Counted from the stretch's first letter, positions 1 to 8,676 are shown. The stretch is DNA of 64,000 nucleotides from Bacteroides intestinalis (GCF_003464595.1 NZ_QRZF01000003.1:372001-436000); one strand, 5' to 3'. Translations and numbers: made by a program. Notes: a model not told the origin generated them from the sequence alone.

Positions 1-22
1 AGAAGAAAAGCAGGGCTTTCTT

Positions 23-2674
23 TTATAACCAACCCGAAAACTTTCTGATATACCAGTTCTTTACCAATTGAGTCAGCACGCAATAGGAGAGCAGAATACC
101 CACCAGCCACGGGAAGTAACTCAATGGAAGCGCCTGCAAACCAATGGATGCTCCGAAAGATGTGAACGGTATCACAATTCCTATAACCATCACCAAAGTA
201 GTCATACCGATTACGGGCCAAGTGGCACGGCTCTGTATGAACGGAATTTTCCGTGTACGTATCATGTGTACAATCAGAGTTTGCGAAAGCAGCCCCTCAA
301 TAAACCATCCTGATTGAAACAACGACTGGTGTTCCGGATTGTTACAGCCAAACACATGCCACATCACCAGATACGTGACAATATCAAATATGGAACTGAT
401 GGGTCCGATATAAATCATAAAACGTTTCAGGTCTGATGCATCCCATCTGCGTGGCTTTCTCAGAAATTCCGGGTCCATGCGGTCGAACGGAATGGTAGTC
501 TGCGAGATATCATACAGTAGATTCTGGATGAGCAGATGAATCGGCATCATCGGCAAGAACGGCAGAAACGCACTGGCAAACATGACACTGAACATGTTAC
601 CGAAGTTTGAACTTGCCGTCATCTTGATGTACTTATTGATATTCCCGAAAGTCTTCCGGCCTTCCAGTACTCCGTCTTCCAGTACCATCAGGTCTTTTTC
701 CAGCAGGATAATATCGGCACTTTCCTTGGCGATGTCCACGGCAGAATCTACCGAAATGCCAATATCCGATTGCCGTAAGGCGGCAGCGTCATTGATACCG
801 TCTCCCAGAAATCCTACGGTATTCTCCTGTTCCTGTAAGATGGAAATAATCTGTGTTTTTTGCAGAGGCGTCAATTTGGAAAAGCAGGTAGTGGTCTTTA
901 CACGCTCTTTCAAAGTAGCCTCATCCATATTCTCAATATCCGGTCCGATCAATGAATAACTTGTGTCGATACCGACTTGCCGACCTATGGCTTTCACTAC
1001 AATATCATTATCCCCCGATAAGATTTTAACTTCCACACCATACTCATGTAGTTGCTTAATAGCTTCTGCCGCAGATGGTTTCGGGGGATCAAGAAAAGCC
1101 AGGAAGCCAATCAGAACCATTTCCTTTTCATCACTTACGGAGAAATTACCCACCTTTTCTATATAGCTTTTCTGAGCAACGGCCAGTACTCTCATTCCTT
1201 TCCGGTTCATTTCTTCGCTGATCTTTTGGGCTTTAACCTTCAGTTCATCCGTCAGAGATTGCACTTCTCCATTGAATTCAGTGTGCGAACAGATACTGAG
1301 CATCTCTTCCACGGCGCCTTTGGTGATGATCTGGCGTTTCCCTTGTTTGTCTTCTATCACTACGGACATTCTCCGGCGGATGAAATCGAACGGTATCTCG
1401 TCCACTTTGGTGTAGGCATCCTTCAGATGTTCCAGCTTCAGTTCCTTTACATGCGAGAGGATGGCTTTGTCCATCAGATTCTTTAACCCGGTCTGGAAAT
1501 AGCTGTTGAAGTAGGCGTGACGCAATATCCGTTTGCTTTCGTCATTGCTGCCATCGGCATTGATGTACTTTTCCAGAACAATCTTGTCGCACGTCAACGT
1601 ACCCGTTTTATCGGTGCAAAGAATATTCATCGCACCGAAGTTCTGGATGGCATTCAGATTCTTGACAATCGTTTTTTTCTTCGACATGGACAGAGCACCT
1701 TTAGAGAGGTTGGCGGTTACAATCATCGGAAGCATCTCGGGCGTAAGTCCCACGGCTACCGAAATGGCGAAGATGAAAGCTTCGAACCAATCCCCCTTCG
1801 TAAACCCGTTGATGAAGAAGACGAACGGAACCATGACCAGCATAAAACGGATGAGCAGCAGGCTTACTTTACTGATTCCCCTGTCGAAAGCAGTAGTGGC
1901 GCGGTGTCCCGTGAGGTTGCGGGCGATAGTACCGAGGAAAGTCCTGTTGCCGGTTTCAAACACGACACCTTTGGCAGCACCACTGATAACGGTGGAACCC
2001 ATGTAGCAGATATTATCCAGTTCTACGATGCTACCTTTCCGGTATTGCTTTTCCTTTACTTCCGGAAACTTCTCTATCGGTTCCGACTCCCCGGTCAGGG
2101 AAGCCTGGCTGATGAACAAGTCCTTGGATTCGATGATGCGCAGGTCTGCCGGAATCATGTCTCCGGCTGCCAGGAAGACGATGTCTCCCGGAACCAGTTC
2201 CGTGATATCCAGTTCTTCCTCACCACTTCCGGCACGCTTCACGAGACAGGTATTCTTTACCATTTTCATTAGCGAGTCTGTGGCTTCGTTGGCTTTCCAT
2301 TCCTGCCAGAAGCGCAGGATGGCACTACACACCACCATGACGGCGATGATGACGACTCCCGTCCATTCCTGTTCTCCCGGCTCTGCCATGAGTACATCGA
2401 TGACGAGTGATATGACTGCCAATCCGGTCAGCACTCCTATAAACGGATTGATGAAAGTTTTAATGAATACGATGAACGGATTCTTCTTTTGTTCGTGAAC
2501 CACTTCGTTCTTTCCATACGTAAGTTGGCGGTCTTCAACTTCTGCTCTTGTCAACCCGAGCCTTGTCGTTTGCAGGTATGAATAAACGGATTTTGCCGGT
2601 TGTGTGGCAGTCAGGAATACTTTCTCGGAGTTGAGTGCATACTGAGGCTGTTGTAACTTTTTCTTCCACTTCAT
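23..2674 (-). CDS. mgtA: Magnesium-translocating P-type ATPase
   Basis: This is a P3B-type ATPase of 883 residues, close to the roughly 900 of enterobacterial MgtA, which imports Mg2+ across the inner membrane. In order it shows an N-terminal cation-ATPase domain, a first membrane hairpin (about 65-130), TGES of the actuator domain near 193, the membrane motif PEMLPM near 312, the phosphorylated Asp in DKTGTLT near 354, and GDGINDAAAL near 625, followed by a C-terminal membrane block ending near 880. All catalytic motifs are intact. It lies downstream of a two-component pair on the same strand, and the gap holds a phased repeat array, so regulation by that pair is inferred. The 5' leader is only about 45 nt, unlike the long sensing leader of enteric mgtA. 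Confidence 0.95.
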   Translation of the reverse strand: MKWKKKLQQPQYALNSEKVFLTATQPAKSVYSYLQTTRLGLTRAEVEDRQLTYGKNEVVHEQKKNPFIVFIKTFINPFIGVLTGLAVISLVIDVLMAEPGEQEWTGVVIIAVMVVCSAILRFWQEWKANEATDSLMKMVKNTCLVKRAGSGEEELDITELVPGDIVFLAAGDMIPADLRIIESKDLFISQASLTGESEPIEKFPEVKEKQYRKGSIVELDNICYMGSTVISGAAKGVVFETGNRTFLGTIARNLTGHRATTAFDRGISKVSLLLIRFMLVMVPFVFFINGFTKGDWFEAFIFAISVAVGLTPEMLPMIVTANLSKGALSMSKKKTIVKNLNAIQNFGAMNILCTDKTGTLTCDKIVLEKYINADGSNDESKRILRHAYFNSYFQTGLKNLMDKAILSHVKELKLEHLKDAYTKVDEIPFDFIRRRMSVVIEDKQGKRQIITKGAVEEMLSICSHTEFNGEVQSLTDELKVKAQKISEEMNRKGMRVLAVAQKSYIEKVGNFSVSDEKEMVLIGFLAFLDPPKPSAAEAIKQLHEYGVEVKILSGDNDIVVKAIGRQVGIDTSYSLIGPDIENMDEATLKERVKTTTCFSKLTPLQKTQIISILQEQENTVGFLGDGINDAAALRQSDIGISVDSAVDIAKESADIILLEKDLMVLEDGVLEGRKTFGNINKYIKMTASSNFGNMFSVMFASAFLPFLPMMPIHLLIQNLLYDISQTTIPFDRMDPEFLRKPRRWDASDLKRFMIYIGPISSIFDIVTYLVMWHVFGCNNPEHQSLFQSGWFIEGLLSQTLIVHMIRTRKIPFIQSRATWPVIGMTTLVMVIGIVIPFTSFGASIGLQALPLSYFPWLVGILLSYCVLTQLVKNWYIRKFSGWL

Positions 2675-2724
2675 AATCTCTTTCCTTTTTTTGAAGTTAC
2701 TAATTGCGTTTCTATTTCACGGCG

Positions 2725-2732
2725 CAAAAGTA
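2725..2732 (-). promoter_or_regulatory. mgtA -7 promoter box
   Basis: Read on the minus strand this is TACTTTTG, matching the Bacteroides -7 consensus TAnnTTTG, about 51 nt before the mgtA start codon. No TTTG is present at the -33 position, where a short hairpin sits instead. That fits a promoter that depends on an activator. Confidence 0.65.
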
Positions 2733-2734
2733 AG

Positions 2735-2757
2735 AACGGCTTCGTGGAGAAGCCGTT
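2735..2757. terminator. Hairpin between the kinase gene and mgtA
   Basis: AACGGCTTC and GAAGCCGTT form a perfect 9-bp stem with a 5-nt loop. On the minus strand it follows the kinase stop codon but is not followed by a real U run, so it may be a weak terminator or attenuator. It also occupies the -33 region of the mgtA promoter. Confidence 0.45.
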
Positions 2758-2794
2758 AGAGATTTATTAGAGTGGTATTAGAAAACCATTAGAG
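2756..2794. promoter_or_regulatory. Four hexamer repeats at 11-bp spacing upstream of mgtA
   Basis: TTAGAG occurs at 2756, 2767 and 2789, and TTAGAA at 2778, so four hexamers are separated by exactly 5 bp each. On the minus strand the unit is CTCTAA-N5. Direct hexamer repeats with 11-bp phasing are the known binding geometry of OmpR/PhoB/PhoP-type response regulators. The array sits just upstream of the mgtA promoter and just after the genes for such a regulator and its kinase. Binding is inferred. Confidence 0.7.
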
Positions 2795-2797
2795 AAA

Positions 2798-4165
2798 TCA
2801 GATATGCGGGAGTTTAACGACGTAAGTGGTCCCTTCACCCGGATGTGAGAAGACGGATATTTCCCCTTTATGCAGGCTCAGTATCTTTTGTGCCAAAGTC
2901 ATGCCGATGCCGTAGCCGGATGCCACATCTTTGTTTTCGCCACGGTAGAAGAGTTGGAACAAGTTCTCTTTGTCCTTGTCCGACATGCCCACACCGTCGT
3001 CCGAAAGGCGGATGATGGACCATTCTTCCCAGAAAGAAATCTGGATAAAAGAAGTTTGGTTCCGGGAGTACTTGCAATTGTTTTCGATAAGGTTTACGAA
3101 TGCTGTTGTAAGCAGGTAACTATTACCGATCATTGTGAGCACCTTGTCGTCTTCGGCTTCCTGCTCGAATACGAGTTCCACATGGAAATCGGGGTGCGCC
3201 CTCAAGACAAGTTCCCTTGCATCGAGCAACAGCTCGTCCAGACGGATTTCTTCTCTTTTGATCTGTTCCGGTTCATAATCCGCTTTGGCAAGGTTCAGTA
3301 ATCCGTCGATGAGTTTAATCACTCTTTGCGAATCCTGCAACGCGTTGTGGATGGCGTTTTGGTATTGTTCGGGACTTCGTTCTTTCTGTACGGCAAGATC
3401 AAGTTCGGCAGAAAGCGCAGCCATGGGGGTACGCAGTTCGTGCGACACGTTGCTGACAAACATCTTCTGCGAGTTGAATGACTTTTCCAGTCTGTCGAGC
3501 AAGGCATTGAAGGTAAGGCTCAGTTCGCCTAATTCGTCTTTCTCATTCTTGACGGGCAGGCGTTTGTTGATTCGTGAGGCGGTTATGTTCTCCGCTTCTT
3601 TCACGATGCTTCTGATGGGTGCCAATGCGCTCCGGGCAAGGAGGTAGCCTACAATAATCAGCACGGTCAGTCCGCTGAATAGTAATAGGGCGAGTGTTTC
3701 TTTCAGGATTTCCCGTTTGGCATATCCGTAGCCGTCATAAGCGGCGGCGGTAACGATGTAATCCTTACCTTCGAAAGTATAGATGATGCCTACTCCCTGG
3801 TAATCTCCGATGTAGAAGTCTATTTCTTTCTTCTGGAGGATGCGCTCTATCATTTCCGGAGTTTCCTTTATGATGTCGTTTTGCAAGGCATCGTGGTATA
3901 ACATCCGGAAATCGGTGTCGTAGACGGCTACTTCTACTTCGTCGATAAACTTTTTATTGTTCAGGTAAATGGATTGCATGGTTTCGGCATCCACCTGGTT
4001 GTTCAGAAACAGATGTGCCTTGGTGATGGCTTCGCTTTTCAGATTCCGGAAAAAGGCATTGCTGCGCGAGTGCTCACTGACGTAGTAGATGGCAGTGATA
4101 AATACCAGGAACACGGCGGCTGTGATACAGGTGTACCGCAGGGTTAAGGCTGTTCTGATCTTCAT
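2798..4165 (-). CDS. HAMP-containing sensor histidine kinase
   Basis: A membrane kinase of 455 residues. It has a first helix at about 10-30, a periplasmic sensor region of roughly 125 residues, a second helix at 158-178, a HAMP linker at 178-230, and a HisKA domain with the phosphorylated His at about 242 (SNVSHELRTP). The ATPase domain has a DDGVG G1 box and a GYGIGMTLA G2 box near 395-420. Its first codon overlaps the stop of the response-regulator gene by 4 bp, so the two are translationally coupled. Its ligand cannot be read from sequence. Position directly before mgtA suggests Mg2+ or envelope stress, as with PhoQ, although the sensor region is not recognisably PhoQ-like. Confidence 0.93.
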   Translation of the reverse strand: MKIRTALTLRYTCITAAVFLVFITAIYYVSEHSRSNAFFRNLKSEAITKAHLFLNNQVDAETMQSIYLNNKKFIDEVEVAVYDTDFRMLYHDALQNDIIKETPEMIERILQKKEIDFYIGDYQGVGIIYTFEGKDYIVTAAAYDGYGYAKREILKETLALLLFSGLTVLIIVGYLLARSALAPIRSIVKEAENITASRINKRLPVKNEKDELGELSLTFNALLDRLEKSFNSQKMFVSNVSHELRTPMAALSAELDLAVQKERSPEQYQNAIHNALQDSQRVIKLIDGLLNLAKADYEPEQIKREEIRLDELLLDARELVLRAHPDFHVELVFEQEAEDDKVLTMIGNSYLLTTAFVNLIENNCKYSRNQTSFIQISFWEEWSIIRLSDDGVGMSDKDKENLFQLFYRGENKDVASGYGIGMTLAQKILSLHKGEISVFSHPGEGTTYVVKLPHI

Positions 4166-4848
4166 AGTTTATCCGTCAGTATAAAGCCCATACCGGCTTT
4201 GGTATGGATCAGTTTGGTGTCGAAATCCTTGTCTATCTTTTTGCGGAGATAGTTGATGTATACGTCGATAAAGTTGGTCCCGGTATCGAAATGGGTATTC
4301 CAAACCTTTTCGGCTATCTCTATACGGCTGAGAACCCGCTCTGCATTCTCGGCCATGTAGAGTAACAGATTATATTCTTTGGGTGAAAGTTTGATGGAAG
4401 TGCCGTTTCGGGTAACATTCTTTCCTTGTAGGTCGATGTACAGGTCGGAATATCTGATCTCCCGGGGCTGCGGTGCGGCTGCTTCAGTATTACGTTTCAG
4501 CAGTACCCTGATTCTTGCATAGAGTTCGCGAAAATCGAAAGGTTTCACCATGTAGTCATCGGCTCCTGCATCGAATCCATCCAGTTTATCATCTGTAGAG
4601 CCTAAGGCTGTCAGCATCAGGATAGGGATGCCTGGATTCGTTTTGCGGATTTCTTTACATAGCTCAAAACCATCCATCTTGGGCAGGATAATATCAGAAA
4701 TCACCAGGTCGAAAGTATGGGCACGGAAGAGACGTAGTCCCATGACACCATCGTAAGCTACCATGGTTTGATAACCATTCTCTTCCAATCCATTCTTGAG
4801 CAGGCTGGCTACTCTTGGTTCGTCTTCAATAATCAATATCGTATGCAT
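4162..4848 (-). CDS. OmpR-family response regulator
   Basis: A response regulator of 228 residues. The receiver domain has the acidic pair E8-D9, the phosphoacceptor Asp at about 52 (VISDIILPKMDG) and the conserved Lys in MVKPFDF near 103. The C-terminal winged helix ends with YLRKKIDKDF and the typical GMGFIL tail. It is the first gene of an operon with the sensor kinase, which overlaps it by 4 bp. DNA-binding domains of this class recognise direct repeats with 11-bp phasing, and such an array lies after the kinase gene, in front of mgtA. Confidence 0.94.
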   Translation of the reverse strand: MHTILIIEDEPRVASLLKNGLEENGYQTMVAYDGVMGLRLFRAHTFDLVISDIILPKMDGFELCKEIRKTNPGIPILMLTALGSTDDKLDGFDAGADDYMVKPFDFRELYARIRVLLKRNTEAAAPQPREIRYSDLYIDLQGKNVTRNGTSIKLSPKEYNLLLYMAENAERVLSRIEIAEKVWNTHFDTGTNFIDVYINYLRKKIDKDFDTKLIHTKAGMGFILTDKL

Positions 4849-4894
4849 GGTCCGTATTTTTTATAGATTCCAGTTGTTTTTGTTTGAGACCATA

Positions 4895-4902
4895 CAAATA
4901 TA
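4895..4902 (-). promoter_or_regulatory. -7 box of the two-component operon
   Basis: The minus strand reads TATATTTG, matching TAnnTTTG, 46 nt upstream of the regulator start codon. No clear -33 TTTG was seen. Confidence 0.5.
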
Positions 4903-4928
4903 GAGATTATTTGTGAGTTTCTCTTTTC

Positions 4929-5804
4929 TTACTCTTTTAATAAAGGCAACTGGTTCAGCATATTCCTGATTTTAATAGCGATACGTGGCATTGGTTCGGC
5001 TATGGTCAATCCTACCAGGTCATATTCGGAAGCAATGTCGTTGATCACACGGACTACTTCCTCAGTTTTCATCCCATCCGGTTCAACGCCGACGCCTGCT
5101 ATCATGTCGGCAGGATCTATCACGTCCAGGTCAAAGTGGATGACAACCTTGGAAGTTCCGGTACTTTTCAGCCATTTCATAATGGAGGAACTGTTGTCCG
5201 CTGTTTCTTTCGGTGCCAGACCTTTTATGCCCAGTTCCTTTTGCCGTTCCTGCATGCCTTTGTCCCATGAACGCAGTCCTACGATTAATGCTTTGGAAGT
5301 GTCAAACTTACCGGGCAGTAAGTTCATAATCTCTTCGTCACCCATTCCCAAGCAAGCGGTGAGGGCCATGGCATGATACCCTTTGTAATCATCATAAGGC
5401 AGGTTGATGTCCGGATGCGCATCTATCCAGACTATGGCTACATCGTTCGGGTATCGGGCAGCCAGATAAGTGAACGGAACAACGCTGACCGAACATTCTC
5501 CGCCCAGGATGATAATCCGGTCCGGTTTGTTTTCGTTAAGTATATCGAGTGCAGCCTTGCTTTGTTTGACAATCATGTTACGGGAGTTGATACCTTTTTC
5601 CGTTGCTCTGTCGTTTATATTGAGAGATACCGGAACTTCCACGGTTTTCTGATTGCTGTCCGGAGCCAGCAGGTTCAGTAACTGGGCACCTAAATAATAA
5701 CCTCTGGAAGAGTCTTCTGCCGGAATATCCGGCATCCAGTGATCTACAATTCCGCCTTGCCATTGCGGATAAATCAGGCGGAGAGGGGTGGTTTCTTTCT
5801 TCAT
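4929..5804 (-). CDS. Arginase/agmatinase-fold hydrolase with altered metal site
   Basis: An ureohydrolase-fold protein of 291 residues, the usual length for arginases. It retains the Mn-binding motifs WIDAHPD (D128, H130, D132) and HFDLDVIDP (D225, D227). The first motif, normally GGDHS, reads GGECS at 101-105, so the His ligand is replaced by Cys104. I recall the same His-to-Cys change in the hydroxyarginine hydrolase DcsB of cycloserine biosynthesis, so the substrate may not be plain arginine. It lies 26 nt after the NUDIX gene and is probably the last gene of the beta-lactamase operon. Its physiological substrate is unknown. Confidence 0.85.
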   Translation of the reverse strand: MKKETTPLRLIYPQWQGGIVDHWMPDIPAEDSSRGYYLGAQLLNLLAPDSNQKTVEVPVSLNINDRATEKGINSRNMIVKQSKAALDILNENKPDRIIILGGECSVSVVPFTYLAARYPNDVAIVWIDAHPDINLPYDDYKGYHAMALTACLGMGDEEIMNLLPGKFDTSKALIVGLRSWDKGMQERQKELGIKGLAPKETADNSSSIMKWLKSTGTSKVVIHFDLDVIDPADMIAGVGVEPDGMKTEEVVRVINDIASEYDLVGLTIAEPMPRIAIKIRNMLNQLPLLKE

Positions 5805-5830
5805 ATCTTTACTTTTTACGGGTGGTTTTT

Positions 5831-6457
5831 TTAGTCGAATGGTACCTTCCAGTTTTCATCCTGATAGGCGGCGAAACACATGGCTATCTGTTCTTTATTG
5901 TTCTTTTCTTCGGCTAATGCAGGTATCTCGTCCAGAGAGAAATAGTTGCTTTCGGTAGTCTCTATATTGCTCTGAAAACTTCCTCCTGTTACTTCGCAAA
6001 GAACAAAGGCTTTGCAGACATTGTATGCATAAGGAGGCACGTTGTGCAGGTTTCTATCCTGCAAAGCAATCAGGCGTACGGCTTTTACATCCAGTCCGGC
6101 TTCTTCTTTGACTTCTTTCTCCGTATTGGTTTTGATGCTTTGGTTGACGTCTACCCAGCCACCGGGCATAGACCATACACCGGCTTTTTCCTTTACCAGG
6201 AGTATTTTCCCGTCTTTAAAGATGGCGGCACGAGTATCCAGTTTAGGTGTTTGGAAACCGGTTTCATTGCAGAATAATTCTTTTACTTTCTCTATCGGCA
6301 GATCGCTTTGATGGCTCATAATCTCTGCCGATATTTCCCGGATACGTTCAAAACGCTCGATGTCGAAGGGATCGCGGGAGTAGGTCAGTCCTGCCTGAGC
6401 TATGAATTGTAATTCCTTGGCCCATTCGAGCCAGCGGGGATCAGTGTTCTTATTCAT
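5831..6457 (-). CDS. NUDIX hydrolase with N-terminal NUDIX_N-type domain
   Basis: A protein of 208 residues. The first roughly 65 residues resemble the helical N-terminal domain of ADP-ribose pyrophosphatase-type NUDIX proteins (WLEWAKELQFIAQAGL), and the hydrolase domain follows. The NUDIX box is recognisable (GGWVDVNQ ... KEVKEEAGL), but it carries Gln where the first Glu of GX5E is expected and Lys for Arg in REU. The EExG metal site is kept. Likely substrates are nucleoside diphosphate derivatives, not further defined. Its start overlaps the end of the beta-lactamase gene by 4 bp, so the two are co-translated. Confidence 0.88.
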   Translation of the reverse strand: MNKNTDPRWLEWAKELQFIAQAGLTYSRDPFDIERFERIREISAEIMSHQSDLPIEKVKELFCNETGFQTPKLDTRAAIFKDGKILLVKEKAGVWSMPGGWVDVNQSIKTNTEKEVKEEAGLDVKAVRLIALQDRNLHNVPPYAYNVCKAFVLCEVTGGSFQSNIETTESNYFSLDEIPALAEEKNNKEQIAMCFAAYQDENWKVPFD

Positions 6458-7359
6458 TGGATATCTGAGTTTAAAGTATCATATACAATTTTAGATATAC
6501 TGGCGATGATAGCTGCATTATCTGCATCGGTTTCCTGCGACTCCATGACGAAGACAGCTATATAATATTTCTGTCCGTTGGGCAGGATAACAAAACCTGC
6601 ATCATTATCAGCAATCTTTATCCCTTCCGGAGTCCGGTCGGAAGAGCCTGTCTTATGGCCTACGATTACGTCGGCAGGCAACTGGCCTTTCAGCTTATCT
6701 TTGCCGGTAGAAGTTTCCTGCATGGTTGCTTGAAGGAAGTCTTTGTATTGAGTTGCAAACAGGGGTTGCTTGTCGGCTATATTCAATAGTCTGACTACTT
6801 CTTCCGGAGTACTCCAGTTCAGATAGGCATCTCCGGAGGTATGCATGAGAGTTTCTGTTGCCGCAAGATTACAATCCTTTATTCCTAACGATTTCACATA
6901 CTCATTTACTTGGTCTATGCCGCCGACATATTCTATAAGGATATCACATGTATTGTTATCGCTTTTCGAAATGGTGTATTTTAGCAACTCTCCGAGAGAA
7001 ATTGTAATATCCTGATCAGGAAACTCATCTCTTAACGGACTGTATGTATCAGGCTTCAGTTGAGAAGACTTCACTTCGATAAGGCTGTCTAAGCCGATGT
7101 GATCTTTATCCATCTTATCCAGAACAGCCAGTCCCACATGAAACTTGAAGACGCTTAACAGGGGAAAATGGATTTGATTATTATAAACGGCTACAATCTC
7201 ATCATTGGCGAGTACGGCAACGCCTACCGTAGCTTTCTTATCTTTCAGAAAGGAATCTATTTGTTGCTCTATCTTCTGCTTCGGGGTGCGGTTGGTGGTA
7301 TTGCATGCACTGAATAAGATTGCCAGCGCCATACAACTTAAAAAGAATTTTGCTTTCAT
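6454..7359 (-). CDS. Class A (A2-type) beta-lactamase, lipoprotein-like
   Basis: A serine beta-lactamase of 301 residues that hydrolyses penicillins or cephalosporins in the periplasm. An N-terminal signal ends in a lipobox-like LFSAC at 15-19, so lipid anchoring is likely. All active-site motifs are visible: SVFK with nucleophile S69, SDN at 133-135, a Glu at 169 in the omega loop (ATETLMH) and KTG at 236-238. Length and motifs fit the Bacteroidetes A2 subclass (CblA/CfxA-like), which is typically chromosomal and often gives cephalosporin resistance. The gene leads into NUDIX and arginase genes by overlap, which is an unusual operon for a resistance gene. Confidence 0.93.
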   Translation of the reverse strand: MKAKFFLSCMALAILFSACNTTNRTPKQKIEQQIDSFLKDKKATVGVAVLANDEIVAVYNNQIHFPLLSVFKFHVGLAVLDKMDKDHIGLDSLIEVKSSQLKPDTYSPLRDEFPDQDITISLGELLKYTISKSDNNTCDILIEYVGGIDQVNEYVKSLGIKDCNLAATETLMHTSGDAYLNWSTPEEVVRLLNIADKQPLFATQYKDFLQATMQETSTGKDKLKGQLPADVIVGHKTGSSDRTPEGIKIADNDAGFVILPNGQKYYIAVFVMESQETDADNAAIIASISKIVYDTLNSDIQ

Positions 7360-7423
7360 ACGTGAATTATAAAGGATTAATAATATCAGATGGTAATCAA
7401 TTTCTCATTAGTTTTTATAGTTG

Positions 7424-7927
7424 TTAATTTTTGGGTGATTCAGGAGTTAGTATCAATTCATAATCAAACACGTCCAGCCAGCGATCGAATTTCAATCCGA
7501 CTTTCTCAAAGTGGGAAACTTGCTTAAAACCAAGTTTCTGATGCAGGGAATTACTGGCTTCGTTGCCTTCCGTGATGCAGGCTATCAATGCGTGATAACC
7601 TCTGTGACGGCATTCGTTAATCAACGTCTGCATGAGTTGTTTTCCTATTCCTTTGCCTTGATATTCGGATGCCAAATAAACGGTTGTTTCCAGCGTATGC
7701 CTGTAAGCCGCTCTTTCTTTCCAGGCATGGGCATAACAGTACCCGGCAATTTTACCTTCCGTTTCATAAACGAAGTAAGGAAAGTGTGATACTATTCCGG
7801 TTATGCGTGAACGCATTTCCTCTTCGCGTACAGGTTCTGTTTCAAATGTAATCACACTGTGTGCGACATACTCGTTGTAAATGGCTGTAATGCTTCCGGT
7901 ATCTTCCGGCCTTACTTCTCTTATCAT
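7424..7927 (-). CDS. GNAT acetyltransferase, phosphinothricin-type
   Basis: A GNAT-fold N-acetyltransferase of 167 residues. It opens with IREVRPEDTGSITAIYNEYV, typical of the phosphinothricin/methionine sulfoximine acetyltransferase branch. The acetyl-CoA pyrophosphate loop is visible as YQGKGIGKQLMQ at about 91-102, followed by the C-terminal GFKQVSHFEKVGLKFDRWLD stretch characteristic of that branch. Its start overlaps the end of the LuxR regulator gene by 4 bp. The exact amine substrate is not determined by sequence. Confidence 0.88.
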   Translation of the reverse strand: MIREVRPEDTGSITAIYNEYVAHSVITFETEPVREEEMRSRITGIVSHFPYFVYETEGKIAGYCYAHAWKERAAYRHTLETTVYLASEYQGKGIGKQLMQTLINECRHRGYHALIACITEGNEASNSLHQKLGFKQVSHFEKVGLKFDRWLDVFDYELILTPESPKN

Positions 7928-8676
7928 AACAAGTGCAATTCTTTAGCAATCCGGCAAGCTTCAATAGAATTGTTTACCTGAAGTTTCTCCAGGATATTTT
8001 GCCGGTGCCGGTTTACGGTGTTTATACTAATGGATAATGTCTGGGCAATGTCCTTACTCATTTTTCCCTTATTTATCAATTGCAGGATTTCTTTTTCCCG
8101 GTCTGACAACAGGTCGTTGCAATTCTGCTTTTCCAGTTCGAGGGTTTGCCCGTCTGCCGAGTTAAGAATGGTGCAACTTAACGACGTATCCATTGAAAAG
8201 TTATAAAGGCATAAGGATAACCATACACTTCCGTTTGAGTGGCTCGCTATATAAAACATTCTGTGCAAGATGTGTACATACCTGCCCGAATGATCGCGCA
8301 TGCGCATATTGTGTATAAGGTAGTAGTCCGGGCGTTTCTTTTCCGGGACACTTTTCAGGAAGTGGAAGAAGCGGAGTTCCTGCAAATGCTTTTCCTGTAA
8401 GTCGTCCGGATGAATGCGGCTGAATATCTCTTCTTCCCATATCGACTGAATGGTCTTGGCGGTATTTCGTTCTGCCAGTCCCAGTTTCTCGGCTACTCCG
8501 CCGTAATAAATATAACTAATATTGGCTTTCATATCGCTCAACACTGCTATGGCATTTTCAGTCTGTGCATATATGGAAGCTATATGTTTGCACTCATTCA
8601 GGCGTTCCGTCTGTTTCTGTTCCTCGGTGAACGCTTGTTTCAGTAGCTCTTTCTTCAGTTTATTTACGATGTCCAT
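7924..8676 (-). CDS. LuxR-type transcriptional regulator with PAS-like N-terminus
   Basis: A regulator of 250 residues. The N-terminal part (about 20-170) looks like a PAS-type sensory fold (IFSRIHPDDL, then MRMRDHSGRYVHILHRM). The C-terminal LuxR/GerE helix-turn-helix runs from about 190 (LSDREKEILQLINKGKMSKD) with the recognition helix INTVNRHRQNILEKL. There is no receiver domain, so it senses directly. It is the first gene of a minus-strand run with the acetyltransferase and probably controls that gene and its own promoter, which shares a palindrome with the divergent acetyltransferase gene at 8791. Confidence 0.88.
   Translation of the reverse strand: MDIVNKLKKELLKQAFTEEQKQTERLNECKHIASIYAQTENAIAVLSDMKANISYIYYGGVAEKLGLAERNTAKTIQSIWEEEIFSRIHPDDLQEKHLQELRFFHFLKSVPEKKRPDYYLIHNMRMRDHSGRYVHILHRMFYIASHSNGSVWLSLCLYNFSMDTSLSCTILNSADGQTLELEKQNCNDLLSDREKEILQLINKGKMSKDIAQTLSISINTVNRHRQNILEKLQVNNSIEACRIAKELHLL

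Noticed and set aside
1052..2498. Several long open frames on the plus strand opposite mgtA
   Set aside because: They are antisense to a fully conserved P-type ATPase and show no domain, signal peptide or promoter of their own.
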